This document shows positions 1-11,255 of a DNA stretch of 64,000 bases, in pieces. The stretch spans positions 9,354,501 to 9,418,500 of the forward strand of contig CM044316.1 in NCBI GenBank assembly GCA_024291935.2, in the 5' to 3' direction. This DNA comes from Okapia johnstoni (taxonomy: Eukaryota > Chordata > Mammalia > Artiodactyla > Giraffidae). The position numbers and the translations under genes are program-made. Within the stretch, counting starts at the first letter, position 1. Each line of letters opens with the position of its first letter. The notes under the pieces are model-generated. The model was not told the origin of the DNA, ran no database searches, and saw only the letters and a program-made list of their open reading frames with translations.

Positions 1-122
1 AGTTGTGTCCAACTCTTTGTGACCCCATGGACTCTAGTCCACCAGCCTCCTCTGTCCATGGGCTTTCGCAGGCAAGAATACTGGAGTGGGTTGCCACCTC
101 CTTCTCCAAGTTCTCTTCCATG
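1..122 (-). mobile_element. BovA/Bov-tA SINE, partial, cut by window start
   Basis: The reverse-strand BovA body is recognisable (GTGTCCAACTCTTTGTGACC and AAGAATACTGGAGTGGGTTG). The match fades after about 122, so the tRNA-like end is missing or decayed. The upstream part lies outside the window. Confidence 0.85.
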
Positions 123-614
123 GGATTCTATTTCTCCTCTAGGCCCTATTGCTGCTCCAGGTCCTTTCTCTCTTCGCAGATATCATGGGTCTAAGTGTCC
201 ATGCTGTGCTGGCTGGCCTCTCATAATTCAGGTTTTAAATGCATCTGTTGTTTGGAAGCAATGTTGCTTCTCACAGAAGGAGCTGTGTCAGTTGGGCTAT
301 TTTGGTAGAGGCTTTCAGATTTGAGTGGTCTGTTATGAGGGCTAGCCCTAGTGTTTTCTGACAGGTCTCTGTTTGCTGTGCCCACGGTCCTTTGCCTCAT
401 GACCTTGGAAGGTTCCTTGGATGTATCATGGCATTGAGCACTTTTCTGTTTGCTTCCTAGGAAACTTGTGTGTGCAACAGCTCAGTGGTTGACTTTGTTG
501 TTGTTTAAAAATGTATTATAAAAAGAGGTATGATAGAAATAATCATTTCTAAAAAGGTATAATAGAATAATTCTAAAAGAAGTGGAGAATCATGTAACAA
601 ATGCCTGTGTATGC
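123..614. other. Intron sequence, no recognised feature
   Basis: AT-rich intronic sequence. I see no coding exon, RNA gene or clear repeat here. Short reading frames at the left edge are translations of the SINE and its flank. Confidence 0.6.
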
Positions 615-1100
615 AAATATTCATTCAATGAATATTTACTGGGCAACTACTATATGCTCTGGAACACAGCAATGGTCAAAACAGACAAAAATCCCTCCTC
701 TTGTAGTGCAGACATTCTAGTGGTGAAGAAAGACAAGATGCATGAATGAATACAATATCTAGTGTATTAGATGTTGATGAGATATTTTTAGAGAAAAAAT
801 AAAGCAGAGAAGGGATGGGATGTATTATGGGCAGAAGGGCTAGAAGTCAGGGAAGACTAGCATTGGGGAGGTGGTATTTGAATGAAAACTTGGAGGAAGT
901 GAGTGAATAGGCCATGAGGATGGCCGAAGGAGGAGAGTGCCAGGCAAAGAGAGCAGCAAGTGCAAAGGGCCGGAGGCTGAACTGCATCTGGTGTGTTTGA
1001 TGAACAGTGAAGAGGCCAGCATGCCTGGAGCAGAGTGGCTGAGGGGAAAAGTTGAGGAGGTGAAGACAGAGAGGTGATGGGGGCAAACTGCCATCAAAAT
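615..1100 (-). mobile_element. LINE L2 remnant
   Basis: Decayed reverse-strand L2 3' region. It starts with the AATGAATATTTACTGGGCA motif (reverse of the L2 tail) and runs on through the GCAAGTGCAAAGGGCC motif near 957-972, which is the reverse of the L2 segment reading GGGCCTTTGCACTTGC. Heavily mutated and non-coding. Exact L2 subfamily not assigned. Confidence 0.7.
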
Positions 1101-1395
1101 GAAACCTTTACATGATTAAGAATTTGATATTCCATTCAAATACTACTTGTTCAAGTAGATTAACCTTTACACAGATTCAACAATATATCATTTGGTTTTC
1201 TTTTATCTTTTCCTTTTTTTTCTTCAGTCAAGAACTTTAGGAAGATCTAATAAAAAGGTCTTATCCATATTTCACTGGAGGTTCTTTTTGACTATGAAAA
1301 CAGTATATTTCAACTGTCCTTGAAAGCACAGTAAGGCAGTAAAATATACAACCAATAAAAGTGAACATATCGGTGACCAAAAAAAGCAAAACCTT

Positions 1396-1550
1396 TACGT
1401 ATAGCATAGAGAACTCTACTCAATACTCTGTAATGACCTATATGGGAAAAGAATCTAAAAAGAGTGGATATGTGTATTTGCAAAGCTAATTCACTTGGCT
1501 CTATACCTGAAACCAACACAGCATTGTAAATCAACTATACTCCAATAATA
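1396..1550 (+). mobile_element. Artiodactyl L1 3'-end fragment
   Basis: It carries the ruminant L1 3' UTR hallmarks: TAATGACCTATATGGGAAAAG, AATCAACTATACTCCAATAA and the motif for intact CTGAAACCAACACA. It is 5' truncated and ends at an A/T-rich tail. No ORF remains. Confidence 0.8.
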
Positions 1551-1759
1551 ACTTTTTTCTTAAAAATGCAACCTTTTTAATACGGTGTAAGTCCCTGCAT
1601 TCCCTTTCCTGGCCCCATTCTTTTCTCTCCATCCAGAAGCACTTTCCTGAATTTTGTGCTTATTATTTCCATTTATTTTTTTACACTTTTACATGAGAAT
1701 ATAAGAAGTATATGATACTTATGTTACAGTTTAATTAGATAAGGATATAAGAAGTATGA

Positions 1760-2115
1760 GGTTAATCTGCTTGACAAAATGGTCCCATTCATCCATTTTC
1801 ACTGCTTCATGGTATTCTGTGGTATGAACATTCTACCATGTATTTATACATTTGGGTTGTTTCCAGCTTTGTGCTATTTTGAACAAAGCTGTCCCCTCGT
1901 TCTTGTGAGTGCATTTCTGTAGGGCATGTGCCCAGGAGTGGAATTGCTGAGTTGTATGCTCTATGCATTCCCAGGTTCACTAGATCCTGCCAAATTGCTC
2001 TGCAAAGTGGTTGTACCAACTTATGCTCCCTGGGGGCTGACTTCTGCTGCCAGAGGCTGGCTTGACCTTGATGGCAGGAAGAAGCCTTCAAAACCCCTGT
2101 TTTCTGTAACATGGT
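1760..2115 (-). mobile_element. Old L1 (L1M-type) ORF2 3' remnant
   Basis: Reverse-strand remnant of the L1 ORF2 C-terminal region. Recognisable pieces are TTTGGGTTGTTTCCAGCTTT (1851-1870), GTGCCCAGGAGTGGAATTGC and GTGGTTGTACCAACTTA. Frames are destroyed. Boundaries are approximate. Confidence 0.7.
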
Positions 2116-2190
2116 CTTGAAACACCTAGGGAAGCTCGTATACTGTTGAGCATATAGTAAGTCTCAATAAGTGATTAGTAAGTTGAAAGG

Positions 2191-2408
2191 TAGGGCTTCC
2201 TTGGTGGCTCACATAGTAAGGAAACTGCCTGCAATGCTGGAGACCCAGGTTTGATCCATGGGTTGGGAAAATCCTCTGGAGAAGGGAATGGCACCCTGCT
2301 CCAGTATTCTTGTGTGGAGAATTCCATGGACAGAGAGCCTGGCGAGCTACGGTCCATGGGGTCACCAAGAGTCAGACACAACTGAGCGACTAAGACACAC
2401 ACATATAC
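2191..2408 (+). mobile_element. Bov-tA SINE with 11-bp target duplication
   Basis: Full-length tRNA-headed SINE (head CTTCCTTGGTGGCTCA, body GGGAATGGCACCCTGCTCC, end ACACAACTGAGCGACTAAG). It is flanked by perfect AAGTTGAAAGG copies at 2180-2190 and 2409-2419, which fix the insertion boundaries. Confidence 0.95.
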
Positions 2409-2419
2409 AAGTTGAAAGG

Positions 2420-3602
2420 CAGCCATTTGATAGGTCAGTCTGCTGCCTGGATGTTTGTATCTACTACTCAGTTTACAACAAGGTGATCTTTTTTTTCTCA
2501 GTTCCCTGATATTTCATGAGCCCCTAGAGGAGAAAGTCTTCATCTGGGGCAGATTGGTCCTGATGCAAGCTCATAGTTGGAATTAATGGGATCCATGAGC
2601 CATCTGAAATTTCATGCCAAAATTGTGTGTGTGTGTATTTTCCTGGTCTGTAGTTTTCATCAGAGTCTCAGGGGGGTCCTGATTCGAACACTACAAGGAG
2701 CCCCTGCTGTGGATTTTATTCATTTCTTAACCCCCTCTCTTTTCCTTCTTTGTCTTCTTTTTTCCTTTCTCTTGCTTTCATCTTACTTCTCCAGTAATCA
2801 ACCCTTCTTTCTTACTGTCTGGTGGTTCTGTCTCCTTCAGATCTGGCACAGAGCTCAAATTTTATTACTTCAAATTCCAAGGGGCTGTTGAGTCTCCTCT
2901 TGGGTTATAAGCCAGGAACAGAGAGAGAAGACTTTAGTGTCCCTGCACATCTAGACTTCTGTGCAATATCAGTGATGGGGAAATTCAATAAACTCTTAAT
3001 TTTGTGTTCTTGAGGGGAAGGGGACTCAAATGTATTAATTTGACATTGAAACAAAGATGACTTGAATGTGCACTTTCTGATTAAAGCCTTGTTTTCTCAT
3101 ATTTCAAAGCAATCTGCAGCATTAAAATACCATTCACTTTTCATGGATTACGAAGGTTTTGGCCATCTTTTGTTGTGACATTTGGTGAAAAAGATCTTAC
3201 CCATGGATTTTTCTGTGCTCTGTGTAGCTGAAAGCCTCAGAAACATTTTAACTTTGTAGTTGATCAACCCTATTTATAGCATCCTCCCTTTGTATTTGAA
3301 ATTTGATCATTAAACTGAAAATGTGTAAGAGGAAGATTTGAGAAGCTTGGCTATATTTCTGAGATAACAGAGTTCTTACTGTAATGTTCAAATATATGTA
3401 TACATCAAAAAAGTCAAATAATACACTTGTGCATGTTAAGAAAAGAGATTGCAAATGCTGCCAGGATAGGAGTGAAGATGATTGTTTTTTTAATTCATGG
3501 GCTTAGCCCTATACCTGATATATAGTAGGTGATCAGTAAAATAAAAGTTTGCCAAGCTGGAAAGTGGTAACATCTCTGATAATCAGAGTGTTCTGGAAAA
3601 AT
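2420..3602. other. Intron sequence, no recognised feature
   Basis: Mostly unique intronic sequence with a pyrimidine-rich stretch at about 2735-2820. I recognise no exon, RNA gene or repeat family. Short ORFs of up to about 100 codons show no family resemblance. Confidence 0.55.
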
Positions 3603-3818
3603 CTGTTTTTGCTGTTTAGTTGCCAAGTGATGTCCAATCCTTTTGTGACCCCATGGACTGAGCCCCACCAGGCTCCTCTGTCCATGGGGTTTCCCAGGCA
3701 AGAATACTGGAGTAGGTTGCCATTTGCTTCTCCAGGAGATCTTCATGACCCATGGATTAAACCCATGTCTCCTGCATTGGCAGATGGATTCTTTACCACT
3801 GAGCCACCTGAGAAGCCC
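3603..3818 (-). mobile_element. BovA/Bov-tA SINE
   Basis: Reverse-orientation SINE from TGCTGTTTAGTTGCCAAG to the tRNA-like end GAGCCACCTGAGAAGCCC. Flanks near 3592 and 3819 share an imperfect TCTGGRAAAT, probably the target duplication. Confidence 0.92.
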
Positions 3819-4136
3819 TCTGGGAAATTTACCAAGCTATTGAAGGAGATGGGGACCATTGCATTGATATAAATAGTTGAACAGTCCAGGAGTCTATGAC
3901 AGATACCCTGACATCAGCTAAGGCAGACAAGGGGCAGTTGAGTAGGTCTTTGCCTGCTCTCATATTTTGTGACTATAAAAAAACAAAGGTTCCTTTTTGA
4001 AAGGTCCTGTGAACCACCCCAGGCTTTGGGCAGTTTTGTGTTGAAGAGAGAAGTGAGGAAAAGACTCAAGTACTTGGAGACCAGCAGGAAAGGAGGTTGA
4101 CTTTGTTTTCATAGCATCATTGAATGTTAGGACCCA
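3819..4136. other. Intron sequence, no recognised feature
   Basis: Unique intronic sequence between a SINE and a MIR remnant. Nothing recognisable. Confidence 0.5.
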
Positions 4137-4260
4137 GTGGACTCTGGCGGGTCCAACCCCTTTATTTTACACACAGGGAGTAAAGACACAGAGGGGAGAA
4201 GTAATTTGCCCAAAGTCACATTGAGATGGTGGGTAATCAGAAGTCTTCCAAAATCAGAAG
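4137..4260 (-). mobile_element. MIR SINE remnant
   Basis: Reverse-strand MIR core: AAGACACAGAGGGGAGAAGT, then TTTGCCCAAAGTCACA. Short and diverged. Confidence 0.65.
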
Positions 4261-4974
4261 GTATGTTCATGTCAAGGAGTCTTGACGTCCCAGTTTGGAG
4301 GTCAGTGGGGGTGGTATAGATAACTAATGCCACCCCTTGGATTCTGCCATCAGAGCTTTGCTTTCTCTTTCCCTCATCTCCCCAAATACCCAGCCTATGA
4401 TCCCTTTCTAGAGAAATAGGGAGCCTCAGAGAGTAATTCCAATTTCCCATTTTTTTCCTTAAATAGTTGAAAAACCTGAGGACCAGTAGGGTCAAAGTAA
4501 CTTGGCTAGAGTCACACACCTCTCACGTTCTCTTGCTTTTTTGACTAATTGAACAGCACATGTAGTTGTTCCTCAACCTCTTCTATATTGCCTGCAATGA
4601 AAACAGCATTCCAAGCAACAACAATAAAGCACAACTAGCATTCTGACTCACAAGACCAACTAATGGCTCCTATAAATGCCAGCAGCATTTTATTTTAATG
4701 TCTCTTTGCATTAATCCCACCCTACCCCCCAGCAGAGGATCAGTCAGTCACTCCTGATACCAGAAAGGTTCCCCACTGTGGCCCAAATGCTTTTTATCAT
4801 TCAGAGAGTTTTGTCATTGAGAGAGCATCGATCTTTTTAGTGTTCAGAGCATTTGGTTGTCATGATATTTGCTGAACCGTATTCCATCAAGAATCGCTTC
4901 ACTTCCCAGCAGCAGGAGCTTGTTTGTCCATCTTGGAGCGACAGTGATGATAATGATGCTGGCTGCCATGATTT
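4261..4974. other. Intron sequence, no recognised feature
   Basis: Unique intronic sequence. No exon, repeat family or regulatory motif that I can support. Confidence 0.5.
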
Positions 4975-5155
4975 TTATTCTCATTGTTTATTGAGCACTT
5001 ACTGTGTGCCAGCACTATATTAACAATTTCATGTTTGTTATCACTTTTCAGTTTCACAAGACCTTTCATTAGAGGTGAATTTGAGGCTCAGAGAGATCAA
5101 ACTACTTACAAAGGGTCCCACAGTTAGTAAATGACAGATTAGGATCTCAGCTGCC
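4975..5155 (-). mobile_element. MIR SINE remnant
   Basis: Reverse-strand MIR with TTATTGAGCACTTACTGTGT at about 4987-5006 and GAGGCTCAGAGAGATCAAAC further on. Typical old decay. Confidence 0.75.
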
Positions 5156-5334
5156 CTGCTAGGACACATCCCTAAGTCTAGGATATCCCTGGGTCAAGTT
5201 AAGTTCAGACAAAGAGCTATATTCAGCCCAGTATCCTTATGAACATAATACTTGTTATTAAGAACAGTGGCAGTATTGACACTCTAGATCTTACAAGGCA
5301 GTTATAACATGATATACTGTATATATATAAATAT

Positions 5335-5505
5335 ATGCTCAGTTAATTCTTACAACCCTCTGAGTTAAGTACCATTGTTATCCGCATTTCACAGATGAAG
5401 AAACTGAGGCTGAAAGGACTTCAATAACTTGCCAAAATTCACCTACCTCAAAATAGTGCATCCAGGATTTGAACTCAGGCAGATTTGGATCCAGAATCCA
5501 TTTTT
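5335..5505 (-). mobile_element. MIR SINE remnant
   Basis: Reverse-strand MIR: CATTTCACAGATGAAGAAAC, ACTGAGGCTGAAAGGACTTC, then GGATTTGAACTCAGGCAG. Confidence 0.75.
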
Positions 5506-5639
5506 ATTGAGTCCATTTTCCCTAAAATCAAGTTTTTCAGGGAAGTCAGCAGGCAGGCCTTCATCTTCTCCCTCATCTTGGGCTCCATGGTGGCAGGAAA
5601 GAAGTGGGCAATGTAGGTTTCCAAAAATGGGAAATTGGC

Positions 5640-5800
5640 ATAGTCTACATAGCTAAGACCTGGGCCTCAAAGTCAGGGGACTGACTCTCTGCCACTGATG
5701 AACTTGAGAATGTGAGTTGATCTCTCTGAACCTTGGTTTTCTCACCTGGAAAATATGAGTAATGAGAGTGTCTACCTCTTAGAGATGTGTTAGGGAATTG
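5640..5800 (+). mobile_element. MIR SINE remnant
   Basis: Forward MIR: a decayed ACTCTCTGCCACTGATGAAC, then TTGATCTCTCTGAACCTTGG and CTCACCTGGAAAATATGAGT. It is interrupted at its 3' side by a BovA SINE. Confidence 0.7.
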
Positions 5801-5999
5801 TTGTTTAGTCACTAAGTTGTGTCCAACTCTTTTGTGACCCCATGGACTGTAGCCTGCCAGTTCCTCTGTCCATGGGATTTCCCAGGCAAAAATACTGGGA
5901 AGAGTAATCATTTTCTCCTCCAGGGGACCTTCCCAACTCAGGAATGGAACCAGCACCTCCTGCTTGGCAGGCAGATTCTTTAACCCTGAGTCACCTGAG
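5801..5999 (-). mobile_element. BovA/Bov-tA SINE
   Basis: Reverse-orientation SINE from TTGTTGTTTAGTCACTAAG to a damaged tRNA-like end, TGAGTCACCTGAGAA. Inserted in or beside the preceding MIR. Confidence 0.92.
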
Positions 6000-7317
6000 A
6001 ATAGAAGAGGCAAAATAAGTGGCAGATACTGTGACCTGCGCCCCTGAAGCTGTTTGAGTGCTTCATAAATGGGAGTTGGTGAACTGAAGGGGAAGTTGAA
6101 ACAGATTCCTTTGGTGAAGTGTGACTGTTGCTGCACATGTCCCACTCTTCATTAGTTCATCTCACCTCTGGGTTTACCTGCAACTGTAGTGGGCAGTTCC
6201 TGTTCAGCTCACCTCTTTGCACCTCCAGTACTCTCATCTTTCTGCATCTCTGATGCAGAGTCTTCTCCAGAATCATAGGAGTTTGTTCAGCCCATATGAC
6301 AGACATTGAACACCAGCCAGGAGCAGCCCTCAACCAATGAGCAAGGATGCTGATGTATAAATACCCTCGCTTTCCCATTGTTCAGTGAGAAAACTCAGAG
6401 GTTTGTTCGACAGCCTCTTAAAGAGTCTTAGCAGGATTGAATCCCAGTTGCTCACAATGAAACCTATTCATTGGTACACACTTTACCAACTTTTTGCTTC
6501 ATTCTCTTGTAATTCCATAGCCTCCCAAAAGTGCTTGTCTTGGATCTCCTTTCAGAGAATCCCAAATCAACACAAGGAGTAATAATAGCCAGACGCCTAA
6601 TGGGTTAGAGATTTCAGCACCCGGGACAGTGCCCAGCACACTTGCTTATCTAAAAGTGTCCTCCTTTCTTCCTCTGCCCCCGCCTGGGGTGGGGCAGGAT
6701 TGAGAGAAGGCCAGATGGCCAGGTGACGTTGTTCTGTACTGAGCTTCTTGGCCATTTTCCCCATATGGCTGGAGAAGACCTTGCCATCTATCTCTCTGCA
6801 GGTTTGGGGGCTGATAGAGGCCTTGTCCTCTTGAATTGCCGTGACAAATGCCAGCCGGCCTCTGAAGAGGCATCTGGTCACTGCTTCTATAGTTTTCAGG
6901 GCTAATGACTGCTCTCTGCTCACCAAAGCAGGGAGACAGCTGTCCTGCGGACAGAGGAAATCTCAATGGAATGGGAAGCAAGTGGGTGCCTGGGGCCAAA
7001 GTGGAGGCTGCCAACTGAAAAGACACTGTGCTTTGATTTATGCAGGAAGGACCTATAAGACCTGCCGATGCTGTGTTGTGACAGAGCTTATAGAAGCTAG
7101 ACAGCCTCTCCTCTCTCCAAAAACCTGGGCCTGATCCAGAGACAAAAGGCTGTCACCTTCAGTGGGGTTGTGTAGTAGAAGGGTGAAGCTGAGAACTTGC
7201 GAGTGGGGAGAAGAAATCGAGGGAGGGGGTCATTTAAGAAAAACAAAGAACCCATTTTCATGACTTCTCAGGTTATATTCAGCCCTTTGGCGATCTCATC
7301 CAACTTTAAGGGTTTAA
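6000..7317. other. Intron sequence, no recognised feature
   Basis: A long stretch with no repeat family I recognise. Overlapping frames of 97-126 codons occur at 6597-7134 on both strands. They lack splice context or any protein family resemblance, so I read them as chance ORFs in moderately GC-rich sequence. Confidence 0.55.
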
Positions 7318-7328
7318 ATACTCCTTCT

Positions 7329-7488
7329 GGAGATGTCCCTGGTGGTCCAGTGGCTAAGAGTCTGTGCTCCCAATGCCAGAGGCCTGGGTTCAATCCCTAG
7401 TCAAGGAACTAGATCCCACATGCTGCAACTAAGATCTGGCACATCCAAATAAATAAAAATTTTAAAGTGTTTTAAAATAAATAAATAC
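7329..7488 (+). mobile_element. CHR-2 type SINE with 11-bp target duplication
   Basis: tRNA-derived cetartiodactyl SINE: head CCCTGGTGGTCCAGTGG, then GGGTTCAATCCCTAGTCAAG, and an A-rich tail with AAATAA units. Flanked by ATACTCCTTCT at 7318-7328 and 7489-7499. Confidence 0.92.
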
Positions 7489-7689
7489 ATACTCCTTCTA
7501 TGTTAATGTTTCCCAAACTTACATCTCCAACCTGGACCTCTCTCAAAATCCCACTTTGGAGGAGGAGTTCACCATCCAAAACTAAGCTCCTGATCATCCA
7601 ATATTGTCCCTCCATCTCTTCCCCTGACAGTGAACAGCAGCTCTGTTCTTCCAGGAGCTCTGACCAACAATCTTGATGCCTCCTGGCAT

Positions 7690-7892
7690 GGACATGGCAG
7701 TCATGTCTGACTGTTTGCGACCCCATGGACTGGAGCCCACCATGCTCCTCTGTCCATGGGATTTCTCAGATAAGAATAGTGGAATGGGTTGCCTTTCCCT
7801 TCTGTAGGGGGATCTTCCTGATGCAGGGATCGAACCCAAGTCTCCTGCATTGTAGGCAGATTCTTTACCATCTGAGCCACCAGGGAAGCCCC
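7690..7892 (-). mobile_element. BovA/Bov-tA SINE
   Basis: Reverse-orientation SINE with GCGACCCCATGGACTGGAGC and the tRNA-like end TGAGCCACCAGGGAAGCCC. The first few body bases are missing. Confidence 0.9.
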
Positions 7893-8029
7893 CAGTTCTA
7901 TAGGTTCCAACTTTAACATGCATTCAGTACTTATTCCACCTCTGCTGTCACCACCCTGGGCTGAGCCATCGCCATCTCTTGACTGGGTTGTTAGAGCAGT
8001 GCCTGCCAGGGCTCTCTGCTTCTGCCCTC

Positions 8030-8670
8030 CTTCCCCACAGTCTGTTATCAACACAAGCAGCCAGAAGGATCCTTTTAACACCTAAATTAGATCAAATCAC
8101 TTTTCTGCTCACTTGTCTACTTTAGCTTCTCCACTGAGTGAACCATCCCTCCTGTGGTTCACTCATTGGAGAAGCCAAAGTCCTCAGCCTGGCCCACAAG
8201 GACCTATCTGCATCACCTTGCAATCTCATCACCCCTTATTCTCCTTCTCACTCACTTGGCTTCAGTTGCACCAAGCTTCTGTTCTTACTGTTCCTTGAAC
8301 ACTTCAGGCAAGTTTGAAAACTCAGGGCTTTTGCACTTCCAGTTCTTCTGCCTGGTATGCTCTTTTCCCAAATATCTGCTCTATCCATTCCCTCATCTTC
8401 AAGACTTTACTCCAGGGTTCTCTGACCCCTTACTTACAATTTTAACATTCCCAATGCTTTCTGTCCTCTTTCATTTATTGATTTTTTTCCACATACTTTG
8501 CACTTTCTGACAAGTTGAATACTTTACCTATTTATTTTTTGCCCACCTTCTTCACTAGGTCAAACACTAGGCAGCGATTTCATTTCTTCTGCTCAAGGTT
8601 ATATTCCCCAGTGCCTGGAGTAGTGCCGGCACACAGTAAGTGCTCAATAAATGTTTCTGAATGAATGAAC
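8030..8670 (+). mobile_element. LINE L2 3' portion
   Basis: Long forward L2 remnant. It shows the CCAGAAGGATCCTTTTAACA segment, the CTTTTGCACTTCCAGTTCTTC segment and the tail CAGTAAGTGCTCAATAAATG. The order matches L2 from its 3' coding end to the 3' terminus. Non-coding now. Confidence 0.8.
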
Positions 8671-9076
8671 CAATCAATGGTACTTATGACCTACCACTGT
8701 TAAGGGAAGTTTCGCTGAAAAATAAACTGATCCAGAGGTCGAGAAGCCCCTACCCGAATGCTCATGCTTGTTGGCTGGTCTAGATGAAATGATGCAGTTT
8801 TGGAGGGCAGTAGGAGTGTCAGCTTAATTAACCATTGCATGTACTGGGGGCTGGAATATACCTACACCTGGTTGCAGTCCTACTCCAGGAGTTATGGTAT
8901 ATCTTTTGTGTCATAGCTCTGAATGGACTAAACCTCCATTGCAATCAGCTTCATTAGCTACCTTGCATCGATAAAGTGGTATAAGTATGAACAGATTTGT
9001 GCAGAAGGGGAAGAGCCTGATCAAGGGTGTGTTCTCAGGCTTACTGTGTGTGATTTTACACAGAACCAGGCAGCTA
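8671..9076. other. Intron sequence, no recognised feature
   Basis: Unique intronic sequence with no recognisable repeat or exon. Confidence 0.5.
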
Positions 9077-9085
9077 GAGTACATT

Positions 9086-9492
9086 GTGGGTTGTTTTTTT
9101 TTTTTTTTTTTTGGCTGGGCTGGGTCTTTTTTGCTATGCGAGGGCTTTCTAGTGAGTGAGGGCTACTCTTTAGTTGTGGTGTGCGGGCTTCTCATTGTAG
9201 TGGCTTCTCTTGTTGCAGAAGAACACTAAATGGAATGATAGGGAGAATTGACCTCACTATTCAGTTGTTATATTCTTCCTTTTTCTTTTTATATATGTGC
9301 TAATTCCATATTGATGATTGCACGCAGGCTTCAATAGTTGCAGCTCTTGGGCCCCAGAGCATAGGTTTAGTAGTTGTGACACTCAGGCTTAGTTGCTCCG
9401 CAGCTTGTGGGATCTTCCTACACCAGGGATTGAATCTGTGTCCCTGCATTGACAGGTGGATTCTTATCCACTGTACCACCAGGGAAGTCCTG
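9086..9492 (-). mobile_element. CHR-type SINE with internal insertion of about 100 bp
   Basis: Reverse-orientation CHR SINE starting with a poly-T run (9094-9112, reverse of the A tail) and ending CCACCAGGGAAGTCC. Flanked by GAGTACATT at 9077-9085 and 9493-9501. Between about 9222 and 9322 the SINE is interrupted by roughly 100 bp of unrelated AT-rich sequence. Confidence 0.88.
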
Positions 9493-9501
9493 GAGTACAT
9501 T

Positions 9502-10149
9502 TTCTAAGTGTGTAATTCACCTATGTGTAAATCTCTTTTGGAGATATCATGACTAATAAGTATCGAATACTTTGCTCCCAAGAGTGCCTTCAGCCTTGTG
9601 AAGCTTTGATTTCAGAAGTCAAGTTTTTTAGGTGGTACTGAAGGAACACAGGCTGTGGGTTGTTTTGTTTTCACTGCTCACAGGCACATTTGGAGGCCAC
9701 CCACAGAATTTCAGGACATGAAACTCTGGCATCAGGGACAGAGGCAGAAAGGAAACCCCAGATTCTTAAGTCTTTCTCTGGGCATGAAAATGTGGCTGGT
9801 GCTGTTTCTTTTCCTTCATGTTGGTATTCTAGAGATTATAGGATATTAATAAGATTTAACGGACAGAAGGGATCAGACTGGGAGGTCTTCATTAACTAGA
9901 CTGAGTTTATACTGGTAGGAATTAGCCTGGATGTTTTCAAAGAAGAAACTGTAAAGTGAACTTTTTCCAAAGTGTCAGCTGAAACCATTCATAGATCCTA
10001 GTACATCAGTTTGGAATGCTTTTTTTCTGGAAGTAACAGTAGAGACAACTTTCACATTAGAGGCTTTTGTCACCTGACTTAGAAATCCGCAAGTCAGTGG
10101 ACCAGGATTAGTGACTAGCTCAGTAATGTCCTTTTACCTTCCTCAGTGT
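9502..10149. other. Intron sequence, no recognised feature
   Basis: Unique intronic sequence. No supported exon, RNA gene or repeat. Confidence 0.5.
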
Positions 10150-10440
10150 GTTGTATTTTTACTTCATGCTTTCTTGCCTCAAGGCTGCAAAATGGCTGTC
10201 ATGTCTCCCTCTCTCACAGCTTTATCCAAAATGAGAAATATAATGGCAGAAAGAGAAAACTTCCATTGGAGGCTTTTCTCTTTTCAATCCAGGAAATCTT
10301 CCCCAGAAGTTCCCAGCAGGCTTCCCCCTACATCTTATTGGTCATAACTGGCTCACATGATCATTTCTAGCTTCAGGAAAGACCAGAAACATGAATCCCT
10401 AGCACTTTTGCTGTTTTATGGGAGACTAGCTCTGCCTGTA
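10150..10440. repeat. Unclassified ancient interspersed repeat
   Basis: Contains CTCAAGGCTGCAAAATGGCT and a TTATTGGTCATAACTGGCTC segment. The first motif recurs, diverged, near 16477-16500 in this window, which suggests a shared dispersed family. I cannot name the family with confidence. Confidence 0.4.
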
Positions 10441-10679
10441 GGAAAGATGGGAGAGGGAAATGGCTGTGACAGTTAGCAGTGTCAGATGTGGCATGCTATT
10501 CTAATTCTTTTGTATCACACATTATACACACTACTGCTCAGGTTTAACCGCACAAAACCATGTGTACTATAGTTTATGGATGATGTAAGAGTTTTTCAAA
10601 TGTCTTTTTGGAATATATACAATTTTTCCCTTGCACACTGACTTCAGAACCATAATTCTCCCATGTAAGACAAAACATC

Positions 10680-11000
10680 AGTTTGGAGATGTGGGTTCAA
10701 ACCCTGACTCTGCCACTAAGATTTGTGACTCTGGGAAATGACTTATTCAACTTAGTCCTTATTTTACTTATTTGTTAAGTGAGGCTCGTCTTAACACCTC
10801 ATTGGGCTGAGGTGAAGATTTGTTGTTGTTGTTCAATTGTTTAGTCATGTCCAGCTCTTTGCAACCTCATGTACAGATAGCATGCCAGGCTCCTCTGTCC
10901 TCCACTATCTCCTGGAGTTTGCTTAGATTCATGTCCATTACTTGGTAAAGATTAGATCGGATAATTCTTAGTACATAATAGAGTCTCAATAAAATACAGT
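10680..11000 (+). mobile_element. MIR SINE remnant split by a BovB/BovA 3' end
   Basis: Forward MIR: GTGGGTTCAAACCCTGACTC and a TTAAGTGAGGCTC segment precede the insertion at about 10822-10945. It resumes afterwards with ATAATTCTTAGTACATAATA and GAGTCTCAATAAA. Short AAGATT copies flank the insert. Confidence 0.7.
10822..10945 (-). mobile_element. BovB/BovA2-type 3' end fragment
   Basis: Reverse-strand BovB 3' terminal sequence: TAGTCATGTCCAGCTCTTTG, then CTATCTCCTGGAGTTTGCTT. The latter segment belongs to BovB rather than ordinary Bov-tA. Strongly 5' truncated and inserted in a MIR. Confidence 0.75.
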
Positions 11001-11062
11001 CAAGAGGAAGAGGGAGAAGGGGGAGGAGGTAGAGAAAGCGGAAAGGGCAGAAGAAGAGGAGG
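10998..11062 (+). repeat. Polypurine (GA-rich) tract
   Basis: About 65 bp almost entirely of A and G, with only a few pyrimidines. A low-complexity tract with potential for triplex or altered helix structure. Confidence 0.85.
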
Positions 11063-11199
11063 TTCCTGATTGTGATGGACGAAGTCCCTTGAGATGATTC
11101 TAAGTCTGGGATGATTTGGGACTCACTTAGAATAGTGGCAATAGGAAGGAAAAGATGGACTTAAGGGCTATTTCACCAGGAAAAGGAACATTCCAGAAC

Positions 11200-11250
11200 T
11201 ATTTTTTTTTATTTTTTCAGTTGAAATATAGCTGATTTACAGTGTTGTGA
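11200..11250 (-). mobile_element. L1 3'-end fragment
   Basis: Reverse of the L1 3' terminus: AGTTGAAATATAGCTGATTT then ACAGTGTTGTG. It is cut off by the CHR SINE that follows. Confidence 0.65.
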
Positions 11251-11255
11251 CTGTT

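Noticed and set aside
6597..7134. Overlapping ORFs of 97-126 codons on both strands
   Set aside because: No domain, no splice sites in phase, and no composition shift. Probably chance.
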